From a bacterium (GTDB lineage Bacteria > UBP18 > UBA7526), in the NCBI GenBank assembly GCA_030619985.1, contig JAUXAI010000050.1:1-8855 (forward strand): DNA of 8,855 nucleotides. The letters are read 5' to 3'. Under the pieces are notes generated by a model, which saw only the letters and a program-made list of their open reading frames with translations, was not told the DNA's origin and ran no database searches. Positions 1-6,784 of this stretch are shown here, piece by piece (position 1 is the stretch's first letter; each line of letters starts with the position of its first letter). The translations under genes and the position numbers were made by a program.

Positions 1-432
1 TGGGAATTGATGAATCAGATCTTCACCTGGGATGGGGTAGAGGAACTCTATCTTGGGGGAAGGATTAATATCCTTGAGCATCCGGAGTTTAAAGACTTAG
101 CCAGGTCAAAGTCCATTTTCCAGGCCTTAGAGGAGAAGAGAGTATTGGCCGAGGTCTTGAGTAGAACTGCCCCCAGCGAGGGAGTAAGGGTCTTAATCGG
201 AAAAGAGACCAGATGTAGAAAGATTAGAGACCTGAGTCTGGTAACCTCTACTTATAGAATAAATGGTAGACCGGTAGGGGTCCTGGGAATAATTGGCCCC
301 AGAAGAATGGAATATTCAAAGGTCGTTTCTCTCGTCGATTTCATGGCCAAGATGGTAAGCAAGGTTCTAACAAATTTAAGTCATACCACTAAATCCCTCT
401 CAGAAGAGAAGGCGGAAAGAGATGTCAGATAA
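1..432 (+). CDS. hrcA: HrcA heat-inducible transcription repressor, C-terminal part (5' end outside window)
   Basis: HrcA represses class I heat-shock operons by binding the CIRCE operator, and its activity depends on GroEL. The frame is already open at base 1 (W-E-L-M-N-Q), so this is the C-terminal ~143 residues of a protein usually near 340 aa; the winged-helix DNA-binding domain is cut off. Family features visible are YLGGRINIL near the start, the GVRVLIGKE segment, and [36 protein letters not shown], the conserved C-terminal block (given here as the stretch at about bases 235-345). The gene ends TAA and overlaps grpE by 11 nt. The hrcA-grpE-dnaK-dnaJ context confirms the call. It would be expected to regulate this same operon; no CIRCE (TTAGCACTC-N9-GAGTGCTAA) is visible inside the window, so the operator must be upstream or absent. 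Confidence 0.95.
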   Translation, partial: WELMNQIFTWDGVEELYLGGRINILEHPEFKDLARSKSIFQALEEKRVLAEVLSRTAPSEGVRVLIGKETRCRKIRDLSLVTSTYRINGRPVGVLGIIGPRRMEYSKVVSLVDFMAKMVSKVLTNLSHTTKSLSEEKAERDVR

Positions 433-979
433 GAGAAAGAAGAAGCCAAGAGGAAAATTGGCGCAGCTCAAGAGCGAATTGGATCAGATTCAGCACGAAT
501 TGGAGAAGGAACGCAGATTAGCCTCTGAATATAAAGAGCATCTCCAGAGGCTAGCGGCAGACTTCGAAAACTATAGAAAGAGAGTAAAAAAAGAAAGAGA
601 AGACTTTGTCAAATTTTCAAAAGAGGATTTAGTTTACGAACTTCTACCCATCCTGGATAACTTCGAGATGGCCCTCCATCATGTAAAGAATACCACAGAG
701 CCCAAAAAGATAATAGAAGGAATAGAATTGATAGAGAGGCAGTTCCACAATATCCTGAAGAAGGAGGGTTTACAAGTTATTGAGACCAAAGGAAAGAAGT
801 TCGATCCCCATATCCATGAGGCAATAATGCATGAGGAGACCGATAAACATCCTGAAGGACTTATCATTGAGGAACTGCGCAAAGGATATACCCTGGGTGG
901 TAAAGTAATCAGACCCGCTCAAGTGAAAGTTGCAAAGAAACGCGAATTAACGCGAACTGAAAAACAGAAAACGGAATAA
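422..979 (+). CDS. grpE: GrpE nucleotide exchange factor
   Basis: GrpE is the cytosolic homodimeric exchange factor that releases ADP from DnaK. The 185-aa product has a charged N-terminus, a long coiled-coil helix (about residues 10-60, [17 protein letters not shown]), the family core [16 protein letters not shown], and the C-terminal beta domain with [20 protein letters not shown] and a [18 protein letters not shown] ending. The ATG lies within hrcA (11-nt overlap), implying translational coupling; only a weak GGAAAGAG precedes it. The family normally ends near VKVAK. Here a further tail, [13 protein letters not shown], follows, and it is encoded by a CGCGAAT-type repeat that also supplies the stop codon; a near-identical tail occurs in YqeY of this window. 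The tail is therefore probably acquired and dispensable for GrpE function (inference). Confidence 0.97.
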   Translation: MSDKRKKKPRGKLAQLKSELDQIQHELEKERRLASEYKEHLQRLAADFENYRKRVKKEREDFVKFSKEDLVYELLPILDNFEMALHHVKNTTEPKKIIEGIELIERQFHNILKKEGLQVIETKGKKFDPHIHEAIMHEETDKHPEGLIIEELRKGYTLGGKVIRPAQVKVAKKRELTRTEKQKTE

Positions 980-1024
980 ACAGGACGCGAATCAACGCGA
1001 ATAATTCGCGAGAATTCGCGTTAA
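938..1024 (+). repeat. CGCGAAT decamer compound repeat at the grpE 3' end
   Basis: ACGCGAAT-type units recur with 10-nt period. One pair at 940-957 lies inside the last codons of grpE. A second pair at 985-1004 lies after the stop, and two inverted units (TTCGCG) follow at 1005-1024. The 984-1002 and 1004-1022 halves form an imperfect palindrome (19-nt arms, 4 mismatches). The distance between the two direct pairs is 45 nt, against 46 nt in the copy at yqeY. No T-run follows, so it is not a standard terminator, but the transcript could fold strongly here between grpE and dnaK. Confidence 0.85.
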
Positions 1025-1051
1025 GTCATTATTTAACATTCAGCAAAATAG

Positions 1052-1069
1052 ATTCGCGAAAATTCGCGT
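1052..1069 (-). repeat. Inverted CGCGAAT decamer pair before the dnaK RBS
   Basis: ATTCGCGAAAATTCGCGT is the reverse complement of the paired decamer seen at 940-957 and 985-1004. It ends 2 nt before the dnaK Shine-Dalgarno. In mRNA it could pair with either upstream direct copy and so influence access to the dnaK start (inference). Confidence 0.75.
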
Positions 1070-1071
1070 CA

Positions 1072-1077
1072 AGGAGG
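1072..1077 (+). promoter_or_regulatory. Ribosome-binding site of dnaK
   Basis: A full AGGAGG lies 8 nt before ATG 1086, one of the best Shine-Dalgarno sequences in the window. It sits directly downstream of the inverted CGCGAAT pair, which fits the need for high DnaK output relative to GrpE. Confidence 0.85.
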
Positions 1078-1085
1078 AATAAAGA

Positions 1086-3047
1086 ATGGCTAAGGTAATC
1101 GGAATTGATTTGGGAACAACAAACTCTGTAGTCTCTATTATGGAAGGAGGAAAGCCGACAGTCATCGCTTCTTCTGAGGGCCCAAGGACTGTTCCTTCTG
1201 TGGCCGCCTTTACTAAAACAGGGGAGAAGTTAGTTGGCCTTCCTGCCAAGAGGCAGGCCATCACTAATCCAGAGAATACCGTCTTTTCCATCAAGAGATT
1301 GATGGGTCGGCGCTTCCATGAGGAAGAGGTGGAGAGGGATAAGAAGATACTACCTTTTGAATTAGTAGAAGGACCCCATAACGATGTGAGAGTTAAAGTA
1401 AAAGACAAGGTCTATTCACCTCCGGAGATATCGGGTATGATTTTGGCCAAGATGAAAGCGGAGGCAGAGAGATATTTAGGAGAAAAGGTTACCCAGGCGG
1501 TGGTTACGGTCCCCGCCTATTTCCGGGATGATCAACGCCAGGCCACTAAGGATGCTGGTAGGATCGCTGGACTGGAGGTGTTAAGAATTGTTAATGAACC
1601 CACCGCCGCCTCTTTAGCCTACGGATTGGATAAAAAGGAAGAAGAGAAGATTGCCGTCTTCGATCTGGGCGGAGGAACCTTTGATATCTCCATTTTAGAG
1701 AATATGGGTGAAGGTGTCTTTCAGGTAAAATCTACCAATGGGAATACCCACTTAGGAGGAGACGATCTCGATCAGAAGGTAATCGATTGGCTCTGTGAGG
1801 AGTTCAAGAAAGAGCAGGGGATCGACTTGAAGCAAGACAGAATGGCTCTCCAGAGATTAAAGGAGGCCGCGGAGAAGGCAAAGTGTGAATTGTCCACTAC
1901 CCTGGAAACAGAGATCAACCTTCCCTTTATCACTGCAGACCAGACCGGGCCCAAGCATCTGGTTAAGAAACTGACCAGAGCCAAGTTGGAGCAACTGATT
2001 TCAGATATCGTTGAGAAGACCATCGGGCCCTGCGAACAGGCCCTGGCAGATGCCAAACTATCCCCCTCTGATATTGACGAGGTAATTTTGGTTGGTGGTC
2101 AGACCAGGATGCCTTTGGTAATAGAGACGGTGAAGAAGATATTTGGTAGGGAACCCCATAAGGGAGTTAATCCAGACGAGGTAGTGGCTGAGGGAGCAGC
2201 TATCCAGGCCGGGGTATTGACTGGTGAGGTTAAGGATGTTTTGCTTTTAGATGTTACTCCCCTTACCCTGGGCATTGAAATCCTGGGAGGAATCAGAACT
2301 CCCCTTATCTCCAGGAATACCACCATCCCCACCAAGAAATCCCAGATCTTCTCTACCGCAGCAGATAATCAGCCAGCGGTAACCATCAATGTCCTTCAGG
2401 GAGAGAGGCAGATGGCCACAGATAATAAGTCCTTAGGAAAGTTCGATCTGGTCGGCATTCCTCGGGCACCGAGAGGGATTCCCCAGATCGAGGTTACCTT
2501 TGACATCGATGCCAATGGTATCGTCCATGTCTCTGCCAAAGACTTAGGAACGGGAAAGGAGCAGTCCATAAAAATCACCTCTCAGAAGATGACGGAAGAA
2601 GAGATTGAGAAAGCGGTCAAGGAAGCCGAGTCAAAAGAGGCTGAAGATAAGAAGAGGAAGGAAGAGGCAGAGGTAAGGAATCAGGCAGACACCTTAGTCT
2701 ACGCTACAGAGAAGTCTCTAAAGGACTATGGGGATAAGGTGAGTGCTCCTGAGAAGAAGAAGATTGAGGATGCTTTGAATAACCTTAAAGAGGCCCTGAA
2801 AGGAAAGGATATAGAAAAGATTAAGAAGGCCTCTGAAGAGTTGGGCAAGGCCTCTCATAAATTGGCAGAGGAGGTCTACCGGGAAGCTCAGAAGAAGGCC
2901 ACCGAACAAGCAAAGAAGGCCAAAGAAGAGAAACCTAAGGAAGAAAAGAAACCACCGCCTGAAGGCGGGGTGCCGCCAAAGGCGGCAAGAGAAGACATAG
3001 TAGAAGCAGAATACAAAGAGGAAGAGGAGAAGAAAGAAGAGAAATGA
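1086..3047 (+). CDS. dnaK: DnaK (Hsp70) molecular chaperone
   Basis: ATP-dependent cytosolic chaperone working with DnaJ and GrpE. The 653-aa length is normal. The nucleotide-binding domain shows [11 protein letters not shown] (4-14), [18 protein letters not shown] (141-158), the phosphate-2 motif [14 protein letters not shown] (189-202) and [11 protein letters not shown] (333-343). The interdomain linker is [10 protein letters not shown] (384-393), followed by the substrate-binding beta domain and helical lid. Residues of about 80-105 ([17 protein letters not shown]...) match the extra segment of E. coli-type DnaK that Bacillus-type proteins lack, which points to a diderm lineage. The tail keeps the bacterial EDIVEAEY block but ends in EEEEKKEEK. 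Just before it is a Pro/Gly segment ([14 protein letters not shown]) encoded by two GC-rich dyads. The start is fixed by AGGAGG 8 nt upstream. Confidence 0.99.
   Translation: MAKVIGIDLGTTNSVVSIMEGGKPTVIASSEGPRTVPSVAAFTKTGEKLVGLPAKRQAITNPENTVFSIKRLMGRRFHEEEVERDKKILPFELVEGPHNDVRVKVKDKVYSPPEISGMILAKMKAEAERYLGEKVTQAVVTVPAYFRDDQRQATKDAGRIAGLEVLRIVNEPTAASLAYGLDKKEEEKIAVFDLGGGTFDISILENMGEGVFQVKSTNGNTHLGGDDLDQKVIDWLCEEFKKEQGIDLKQDRMALQRLKEAAEKAKCELSTTLETEINLPFITADQTGPKHLVKKLTRAKLEQLISDIVEKTIGPCEQALADAKLSPSDIDEVILVGGQTRMPLVIETVKKIFGREPHKGVNPDEVVAEGAAIQAGVLTGEVKDVLLLDVTPLTLGIEILGGIRTPLISRNTTIPTKKSQIFSTAADNQPAVTINVLQGERQMATDNKSLGKFDLVGIPRAPRGIPQIEVTFDIDANGIVHVSAKDLGTGKEQSIKITSQKMTEEEIEKAVKEAESKEAEDKKRKEEAEVRNQADTLVYATEKSLKDYGDKVSAPEKKKIEDALNNLKEALKGKDIEKIKKASEELGKASHKLAEEVYREAQKKATEQAKKAKEEKPKEEKKPPPEGGVPPKAAREDIVEAEYKEEEEKKEEK
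2955..2987 (+). repeat. Tandem GC-rich dyads inside the dnaK tail
   Basis: Two perfect small hairpins stand next to each other: CCGCC-TGAA-GGCGG at 2955-2968 and TGCCGCC-AAA-GGCGGCA at 2971-2987. The arms are cross-compatible. They encode the Pro/Gly/Ala stretch of the DnaK tail, a variable disordered region. The GC content is far above that of the surrounding purine-rich lysine/glutamate codons. They may be an inserted palindromic repeat or an intragenic RNA structure; function is unknown. Confidence 0.6.
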
Positions 3048-3118
3048 TGACAGTGATGTTAAAAAATGATAGCAGTGATGGTTTTATTACCGTAATCAGA
3101 TTTTTATCACTGTAATCA
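3044..3118. repeat. Direct and inverted ACAGTGAT repeats between dnaK and dnaJ
   Basis: ATGATGACAGTGATGTT (3044-3060) is repeated imperfectly about 22 nt later (3066-3083, GCAGTGATGG). ACCGTAATCA (3089-3098) recurs as ACTGTAATCA (3109-3118), 20 nt later. ATCACTGT at 3106-3113 is the exact reverse complement of ACAGTGAT at 3050-3057, so the gap can fold into a long hairpin with a loop of about 48 nt. It occupies almost the whole 90-nt gap and begins at the dnaK stop codon. Confidence 0.7.
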
Positions 3119-3120
3119 CT

Positions 3121-3135
3121 CTGAGCGAAGCGAAG
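3121..3135 (+). repeat. CTGAGCGAAGCGAAG module before dnaJ
   Basis: This 15-mer ends 2 nt before the dnaJ ATG and recurs with one mismatch (CTGAGCAAAGCGAAG) at 7705-7719 before the cvpA-like gene. In both places it follows a separate repeat tract ending in ACT. Here it replaces a clear Shine-Dalgarno: only GAAGAG touches the start codon. It may be a mobile or amplifying leader module (inference). Confidence 0.6.
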
Positions 3136-3137
3136 AG

Positions 3138-4301
3138 ATGACTATTAAGCGTGATTATTATGAGATACTGGGCATAGATCGGAATGCCTCCTCAGATGAG
3201 ATAAAGAAGGCCTATAGAACCCTGGCTCTTCAGAACCATCCAGACAAGGTGCCCCCAGATGAGAAGAAGGAGGCAGAGGAGAGATTTAAGGAGATATCCG
3301 AGGCCTATGCTGTTCTCTCTGATCCAGAGAAGAGGCCCACCTATGATCAGTTTGGCCATGCGGGCATCGATGGACAATATACCTACCAGGATATCTTTCG
3401 GGGTGCCGACTTTGGAAGTATATTTGGGGGAAGAGGCTTTGAGGATATCCTGAGGGGCTTTGGCCTTGGAGGGACATTTGCTGATATCTTCTCTGAGTTC
3501 TTCGGTACCCGGGTAGAGAGAAGGGCTCGTCGGGGAGCAGACTTAGAATACCCCCTGGATATCACCTTAGAAGAGGCAGCAAGGGGATGTGAGAAGAAGA
3601 TAAATATCTATCATACCGTCACCTGCCCCACTTGTAAGGGGAGCGGAGCAAAGCCGGGAACGGGAAAGAGGACCTGCCCCCAGTGCCAGGGAACGGGGCA
3701 GATAAGGTATACTCAGGCCTTCTTTACCTTCTCTCAGACCTGCCCCCAGTGTCGAGGAACGGGTGAGGTAATTGAGGCAGCCTGTGGCCAGTGTCATGGA
3801 AGAGGAAAGATCAAGAAGGCCTCCAAGATATCTTTAAAGGTTCCTTCCGGTGTGGATACCGGAACCTCGATCAGGGTAAGGGGCAGAGGGGAGGCGGGAG
3901 AACTCGGTGGTCCATCTGGTGATCTCTATGTCACCATTCGTCTAAAACCCCATAAGATATTTGAACAAGAGGGAAGCGACCTCTACTGTGAAGTACCCCT
4001 CAGTTTCGCCACTGCTGCCCTGGGAGGGGAGATTAAGGTGCCTACCCTTGAGGGAAAGGTTACCATGAAGATTCCTTCCGGGACCCAGACAGATAAAGTC
4101 TTCAGACTGAAGGGAAAAGGGGTCCCTTCTCTCCACGGCCATAGTAAGGGAGATGAGTACGTAAAGGTCATTATCCAAGTACCTACTCGATTGAACGAGA
4201 AACAAAGAGAAATCTTAAAAGAGTTTGCTCAGGCAGGCGGCGAGAAGCTCTCTGTCTCCAAAAAGAGCATCCTTGATAAGATAAAAGATACCTTTAAATG
4301 A
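3138..4301 (+). CDS. dnaJ: DnaJ (Hsp40) co-chaperone
   Basis: DnaJ delivers substrates to DnaK and stimulates its ATPase. The 387-aa protein is a complete type I J-protein: J domain (residues 6-71, DYYEILGIDRNAS, with HPD at 34-36 and KRPTYDQFGH at its end), Gly/Phe region (about 85-125, FGSIFGGRGFEDILRGFG), zinc domain with four CxxCxGxG repeats (CPTCKGSG 163, CPQCQGTG 180, CPQCRGTG 202, CGQCHGRG 216), and the C-terminal substrate-binding and dimerisation domains. The ATG gives the expected short N-terminus. There is no strong Shine-Dalgarno; the repeat module GAGCGAAGCGAAG directly precedes the start. The stop overlaps the rsmE start (ATGA). Confidence 0.99.
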   Translation: MTIKRDYYEILGIDRNASSDEIKKAYRTLALQNHPDKVPPDEKKEAEERFKEISEAYAVLSDPEKRPTYDQFGHAGIDGQYTYQDIFRGADFGSIFGGRGFEDILRGFGLGGTFADIFSEFFGTRVERRARRGADLEYPLDITLEEAARGCEKKINIYHTVTCPTCKGSGAKPGTGKRTCPQCQGTGQIRYTQAFFTFSQTCPQCRGTGEVIEAACGQCHGRGKIKKASKISLKVPSGVDTGTSIRVRGRGEAGELGGPSGDLYVTIRLKPHKIFEQEGSDLYCEVPLSFATAALGGEIKVPTLEGKVTMKIPSGTQTDKVFRLKGKGVPSLHGHSKGDEYVKVIIQVPTRLNEKQREILKEFAQAGGEKLSVSKKSILDKIKDTFK

Positions 4302-5053
4302 GACGCTTTTTTGTTGAAGAGGGAAATATTAAAGAAAATAAAGTCATCATAAAAGGGGATGAGGCAAGACATATCGCCCAGGTCTTAAGACTCGGAGAGA
4401 AAGACAGAATAAAAGTCTTCACCAGGAAAGGAAGAGAATACTTAATCGAAATTAGAGAAGCGAGCAAAAAAGAAGTAATCGGAAAAATTCTAAAAGGAAC
4501 AAAACTAAAGACTGAACCGAGGGTTTCTATAACCTTGGTCCAAGGATTGCCTAAGAAAGACAAGATGGATTTCATCGTCCAGAAGGCCACGGAACTGGGA
4601 GTAAAGAAAGTAATTCCAGTCATTACCCAGAGAACGATTGTAAAACTCGATAGAGAGAAAGCGAAAGCGCGCCAGGTTCGCTGGCAGAGGATCGCTTTAG
4701 AGGCCACAAAGCAATCCGGCAGAGCGATCATCCCAGAAGTCGATGGAGTAACCACTTTTGTTCAATCACTCAACAATATAAGTGAAGAAAATTTGAATCT
4801 CATCCCCTGGGAAGAAGAAGAAACTACTTCTCTGAAAAAGGTTTTAAAACGTCATACATCACACATCTCACATCCCACATCCCAGATCACTGTCTTCATT
4901 GGACCAGAAGGTGGATTCACCCTTGAAGAAGTAAGGGCAGCAAAGGAGAGAGGGGCGATTCCGGTAAGCCTTGGACCAAGACTCTTGCGCACCGAAACTG
5001 CGGGTCTGGCCACTTTAGCCATGATTCTGTATGAACTGGGTGACCTGGGATAA
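4298..5053 (+). CDS. rsmE: RsmE, 16S rRNA m3U1498 methyltransferase
   Basis: RsmE is a SPOUT-class, SAM-dependent methyltransferase that makes m3U1498 in 16S rRNA of the 30S subunit. The 251-aa protein has an N-terminal PUA-like domain with HIAQVLRL (25-32), then KKDKMDFIVQKATELGV (86-102), RWQRIALEATKQSGR (128-142), and the trefoil-knot motifs IGPEGGFT (201-208) and LGPRLLRTETA (225-235). Its ATG overlaps the dnaJ TGA as ATGA, so translation is probably coupled. In Bacillus and Clostridium prmA precedes rsmE; it is missing here. The loop just before the IGPEGG motif, residues 186-196 (HTSHISHPTSQ), is encoded by five 7-nt repeats and looks foreign to the family. Confidence 0.97.
   Translation: MRRFFVEEGNIKENKVIIKGDEARHIAQVLRLGEKDRIKVFTRKGREYLIEIREASKKEVIGKILKGTKLKTEPRVSITLVQGLPKKDKMDFIVQKATELGVKKVIPVITQRTIVKLDREKAKARQVRWQRIALEATKQSGRAIIPEVDGVTTFVQSLNNISEENLNLIPWEEEETTSLKKVLKRHTSHISHPTSQITVFIGPEGGFTLEEVRAAKERGAIPVSLGPRLLRTETAGLATLAMILYELGDLG
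4853..4887 (+). repeat. Intragenic heptamer tract in rsmE (five CNCACAT-like units)
   Basis: Five consecutive 7-nt units end in ACAT or AGAT (CATACAT, CACACAT and so on). Because 7 is not a multiple of 3, the units fall in all three codon phases and yield the mixed peptide HTSHISHPTSQ. The tract is 35 nt, the same length as the tract before mtaB. It maps to the variable loop before the catalytic knot, where an insertion would be tolerated. Confidence 0.75.
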
Positions 5054-5054
5054 A

Positions 5055-5089
5055 GTTTACGGTTAACGGTGTACGGTTTACGGTAAACG
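5055..5089 (+). repeat. Five GTNNACG heptamers filling the rsmE-mtaB gap
   Basis: Five perfect-phase 7-nt units with consensus GTNNACG (NN = TT, TA, GT, TT, AA) run from 2 nt after the rsmE stop codon to the base before the mtaB ATG. The whole 36-nt gap is this tract plus one base, so no Shine-Dalgarno is present. Removing the 35 nt would leave TAA-A-ATG, a normal tight junction, which suggests insertion or expansion between two previously adjacent genes. Confidence 0.9.
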
Positions 5090-6394
5090 ATGAAAGAACA
5101 GAGAAGTGTTGCCTTTCATACCCTGGGTTGTAAGGTAAATCAATACGATACCCAGGCCATGATAGAGGCCCTGGCAAAGGATTATAAAATAGTATCTAGC
5201 GAAGAGAAGGCAGATATCTACATTATTAACACCTGTACGGTTACCAGTCGAGCCGATCAGAAGTCCCGTCAATATATAAGAGGCATTATCAGAAAGAATT
5301 CAGAGGCCTTTGTTGCTGTTACTGGTTGTTATGCTCAAAGGCTACCCGAAGAGATCGCCCGAATTCAAGGGGTAGACTTAATCTTAGGGAATGAAGAGAA
5401 GAATGGAATTGCCTCCGTTCTTGATCAAGCGGGAAAGAACTCCAGGCCCGAAGTCTTTGTGGAGAATATTGACTCTCGCTCAAGATATGATACCCTGAAA
5501 GTAACCAGACACCAGTCTCATTCCCGGGCCTTCGTCAAGATACAAGATGGCTGCCAAAACTATTGTTCCTACTGTATCATCCCTTATGTTCGGGGAAAGC
5601 AGAGGAGCCGACCCTTAAAAGATACCTTGGAGGAGATTGAGGGGCTGGTAAGAAACGGCTTCAGGGAGGTCGTCTTAACCGGCATTCGTTTGGGCTCCTG
5701 GGGTCAAGACCTAAATGGCAGAGTCACTCTTGCTACACTCTTAGAAAAGGTTTCTGAAATAGAAGACTTAAAGCGTGTTAGATTAAGTTCTATAGAACCC
5801 AGGGACTTGAGTGAGGAATTGATAGACAGAATTGCCCAGCTTCCCAAGGTCTGCCGCCATCTCCACATTCCCTTGCAGAGTGGAGATGGTAAGGTCCTAA
5901 AAGCAATGAATCGACCTTATGATACTTTCTATTACCAGGATTTGATAGAGAGAATCAGGGAGAAAATTAAGGGGGCGGCGATTACCACTGATGTTATGGC
6001 CGGCTTCCCCGGGGAAGGAAAAGGGGAGTTTGAAAATACCTATAATTTTGCTTACCAGATGAAGTTTTCTAAGATGCATATCTTTAGATACTCTCCTCGT
6101 CCCGGAACCCCCGCCACCCAACTTAAAGGAAAGGTGAGAGAGCAAGAGATTAAGAAAAGGAGTAGAAGATTATTAGAATTATCTTCAAAGATGCAAGAAG
6201 GGTTCAACCGGTCATTTTTAGGCGAGACCTTAGAAGTTCTTGTGGAGAGAAGAAAAGAGAGCGATTGTTTAACTGGTCTTACAGATAACTATATAAGGGC
6301 AGTCTTTGATGGCCCAGAAAACTTGGTAAATAAGATAGTAAAAGTAAAAATTACCCAGATCGAGAAAGGATATGTCATAGGAAAGCTGATGTGA
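5090..6394 (+). CDS. mtaB: MtaB, tRNA t6A37 methylthiotransferase
   Basis: MtaB is a radical-SAM enzyme that converts t6A37 to ms2t6A37 in tRNAs reading ANN codons. The 434-aa protein has the UPF0004 N-terminal domain with cluster cysteines C14 (HTLGCKVNQYD), C49 (INTCTVTSRAD) and C80 (TGCYAQ). The radical-SAM motif is C155-x3-C159-x2-C162 (DGCQNYCSYCIIPYVRG), and a C-terminal TRAM domain starts at about 370. HTLGCKVNQY and CTVTSRAD separate MtaB from MiaB and RimO. The start is forced: a TAA lies in frame at 5084-5086, and MKEQRSVAFHTLGCK matches family N-termini. There is no Shine-Dalgarno, since the heptamer tract abuts the ATG; initiation may rely on coupling to rsmE. The stop overlaps the next gene (GTGA). 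Confidence 0.96.
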   Translation: MKEQRSVAFHTLGCKVNQYDTQAMIEALAKDYKIVSSEEKADIYIINTCTVTSRADQKSRQYIRGIIRKNSEAFVAVTGCYAQRLPEEIARIQGVDLILGNEEKNGIASVLDQAGKNSRPEVFVENIDSRSRYDTLKVTRHQSHSRAFVKIQDGCQNYCSYCIIPYVRGKQRSRPLKDTLEEIEGLVRNGFREVVLTGIRLGSWGQDLNGRVTLATLLEKVSEIEDLKRVRLSSIEPRDLSEELIDRIAQLPKVCRHLHIPLQSGDGKVLKAMNRPYDTFYYQDLIERIREKIKGAAITTDVMAGFPGEGKGEFENTYNFAYQMKFSKMHIFRYSPRPGTPATQLKGKVREQEIKKRSRRLLELSSKMQEGFNRSFLGETLEVLVERRKESDCLTGLTDNYIRAVFDGPENLVNKIVKVKITQIEKGYVIGKLM

Positions 6395-6735
6395 AAGAAT
6401 GCCTTTTCTGTAAGATTATAAAGAAGGAGATCCCAAGTGAAATAGTCTATGAGGATGATAGACTGATTGCCATAAAGGACATCAGCCCTCAGGCGCCGGT
6501 CCATCTTTTAATCATTCCCAAAAAGCATGTCTCAACCCTCTTAGATTTGAGTGAGGAGGACAAGGAACTAATAGGCCACGTCTATTTAGTGGCCAATAAA
6601 TTAGCTAAGGAAAAATCCACTGCCCAGTGCGGCTTTAGAATTGTAGCCAACTGTGGTCCGGATTCTGGCCAGGAGGTCTTCCACATCCACTTCCATCTCT
6701 TGGGAGGAAGGAAACTCGGCTGGCCCCCTGGTTAA
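6391..6735 (+). CDS. HIT-family (HinT-type) nucleotide hydrolase
   Basis: This is a small purine-nucleotide phosphoramidase or hydrolase of the histidine-triad family, 114 aa, the usual size for HinT. Visible are the zinc-type cysteines C4 and C7 (ECLFCKII), KEIPSEIVYEDD, the core PVHLLIIPKKHVSTL, and the catalytic triad motif HIHFHLLGGR (H98, H100, H102), with H102 followed by LL as expected. The start is GTG, overlapping the mtaB TGA as GTGA; no in-frame ATG fits the conserved N-terminus. An AGGA lies 8 nt upstream inside mtaB. A HIT gene at this position, between mtaB and rpsU, is also known from clostridial clusters. Confidence 0.95.
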   Translation: MKECLFCKIIKKEIPSEIVYEDDRLIAIKDISPQAPVHLLIIPKKHVSTLLDLSEEDKELIGHVYLVANKLAKEKSTAQCGFRIVANCGPDSGQEVFHIHFHLLGGRKLGWPPG

Positions 6736-6740
6736 TTCAG

Positions 6741-6772
6741 TTGATAAGTTAATAAATTAACTAGTTGATAAG
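6741..6772 (+). repeat. TTGATAAG octamer tract after the HIT gene
   Basis: There are four 8-nt units in phase: TTGATAAG, TTAATAAA, TTAACTAG, TTGATAAG. The first and last are identical. It begins 5 nt after the stop codon and is AT-rich. I checked it as a promoter, but no well-spaced -35/-10 pair stands out. Confidence 0.65.
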
Positions 6773-6784
6773 TCAAAAGTTGCT

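Noticed and set aside
985-1024. Rho-independent terminator between grpE and dnaK
   Set aside because: The palindrome has no following T-run and lies inside a conserved operon.
938-1069. CRISPR array
   Set aside because: The repeats are short 8-10 nt units in both orientations without regular unique spacers of 25-40 nt, and part of them is coding.
1025-1085. CIRCE operator before dnaK
   Set aside because: No TTAGCACTC/GAGTGCTAA pair is present here or elsewhere in the window; any operator would be upstream of hrcA.
4294-4755. 153-codon minus-strand open frame opposite rsmE
   Set aside because: It overlaps a clear rsmE reading frame, with no recognisable motif; its hydrophobic look comes from complementing Lys/Glu codons.
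6741-6772. Promoter for rpsU (TTGATA boxes)
   Set aside because: The TTGATA copies are part of an 8-nt repeat, and no -10 box lies at a suitable distance.
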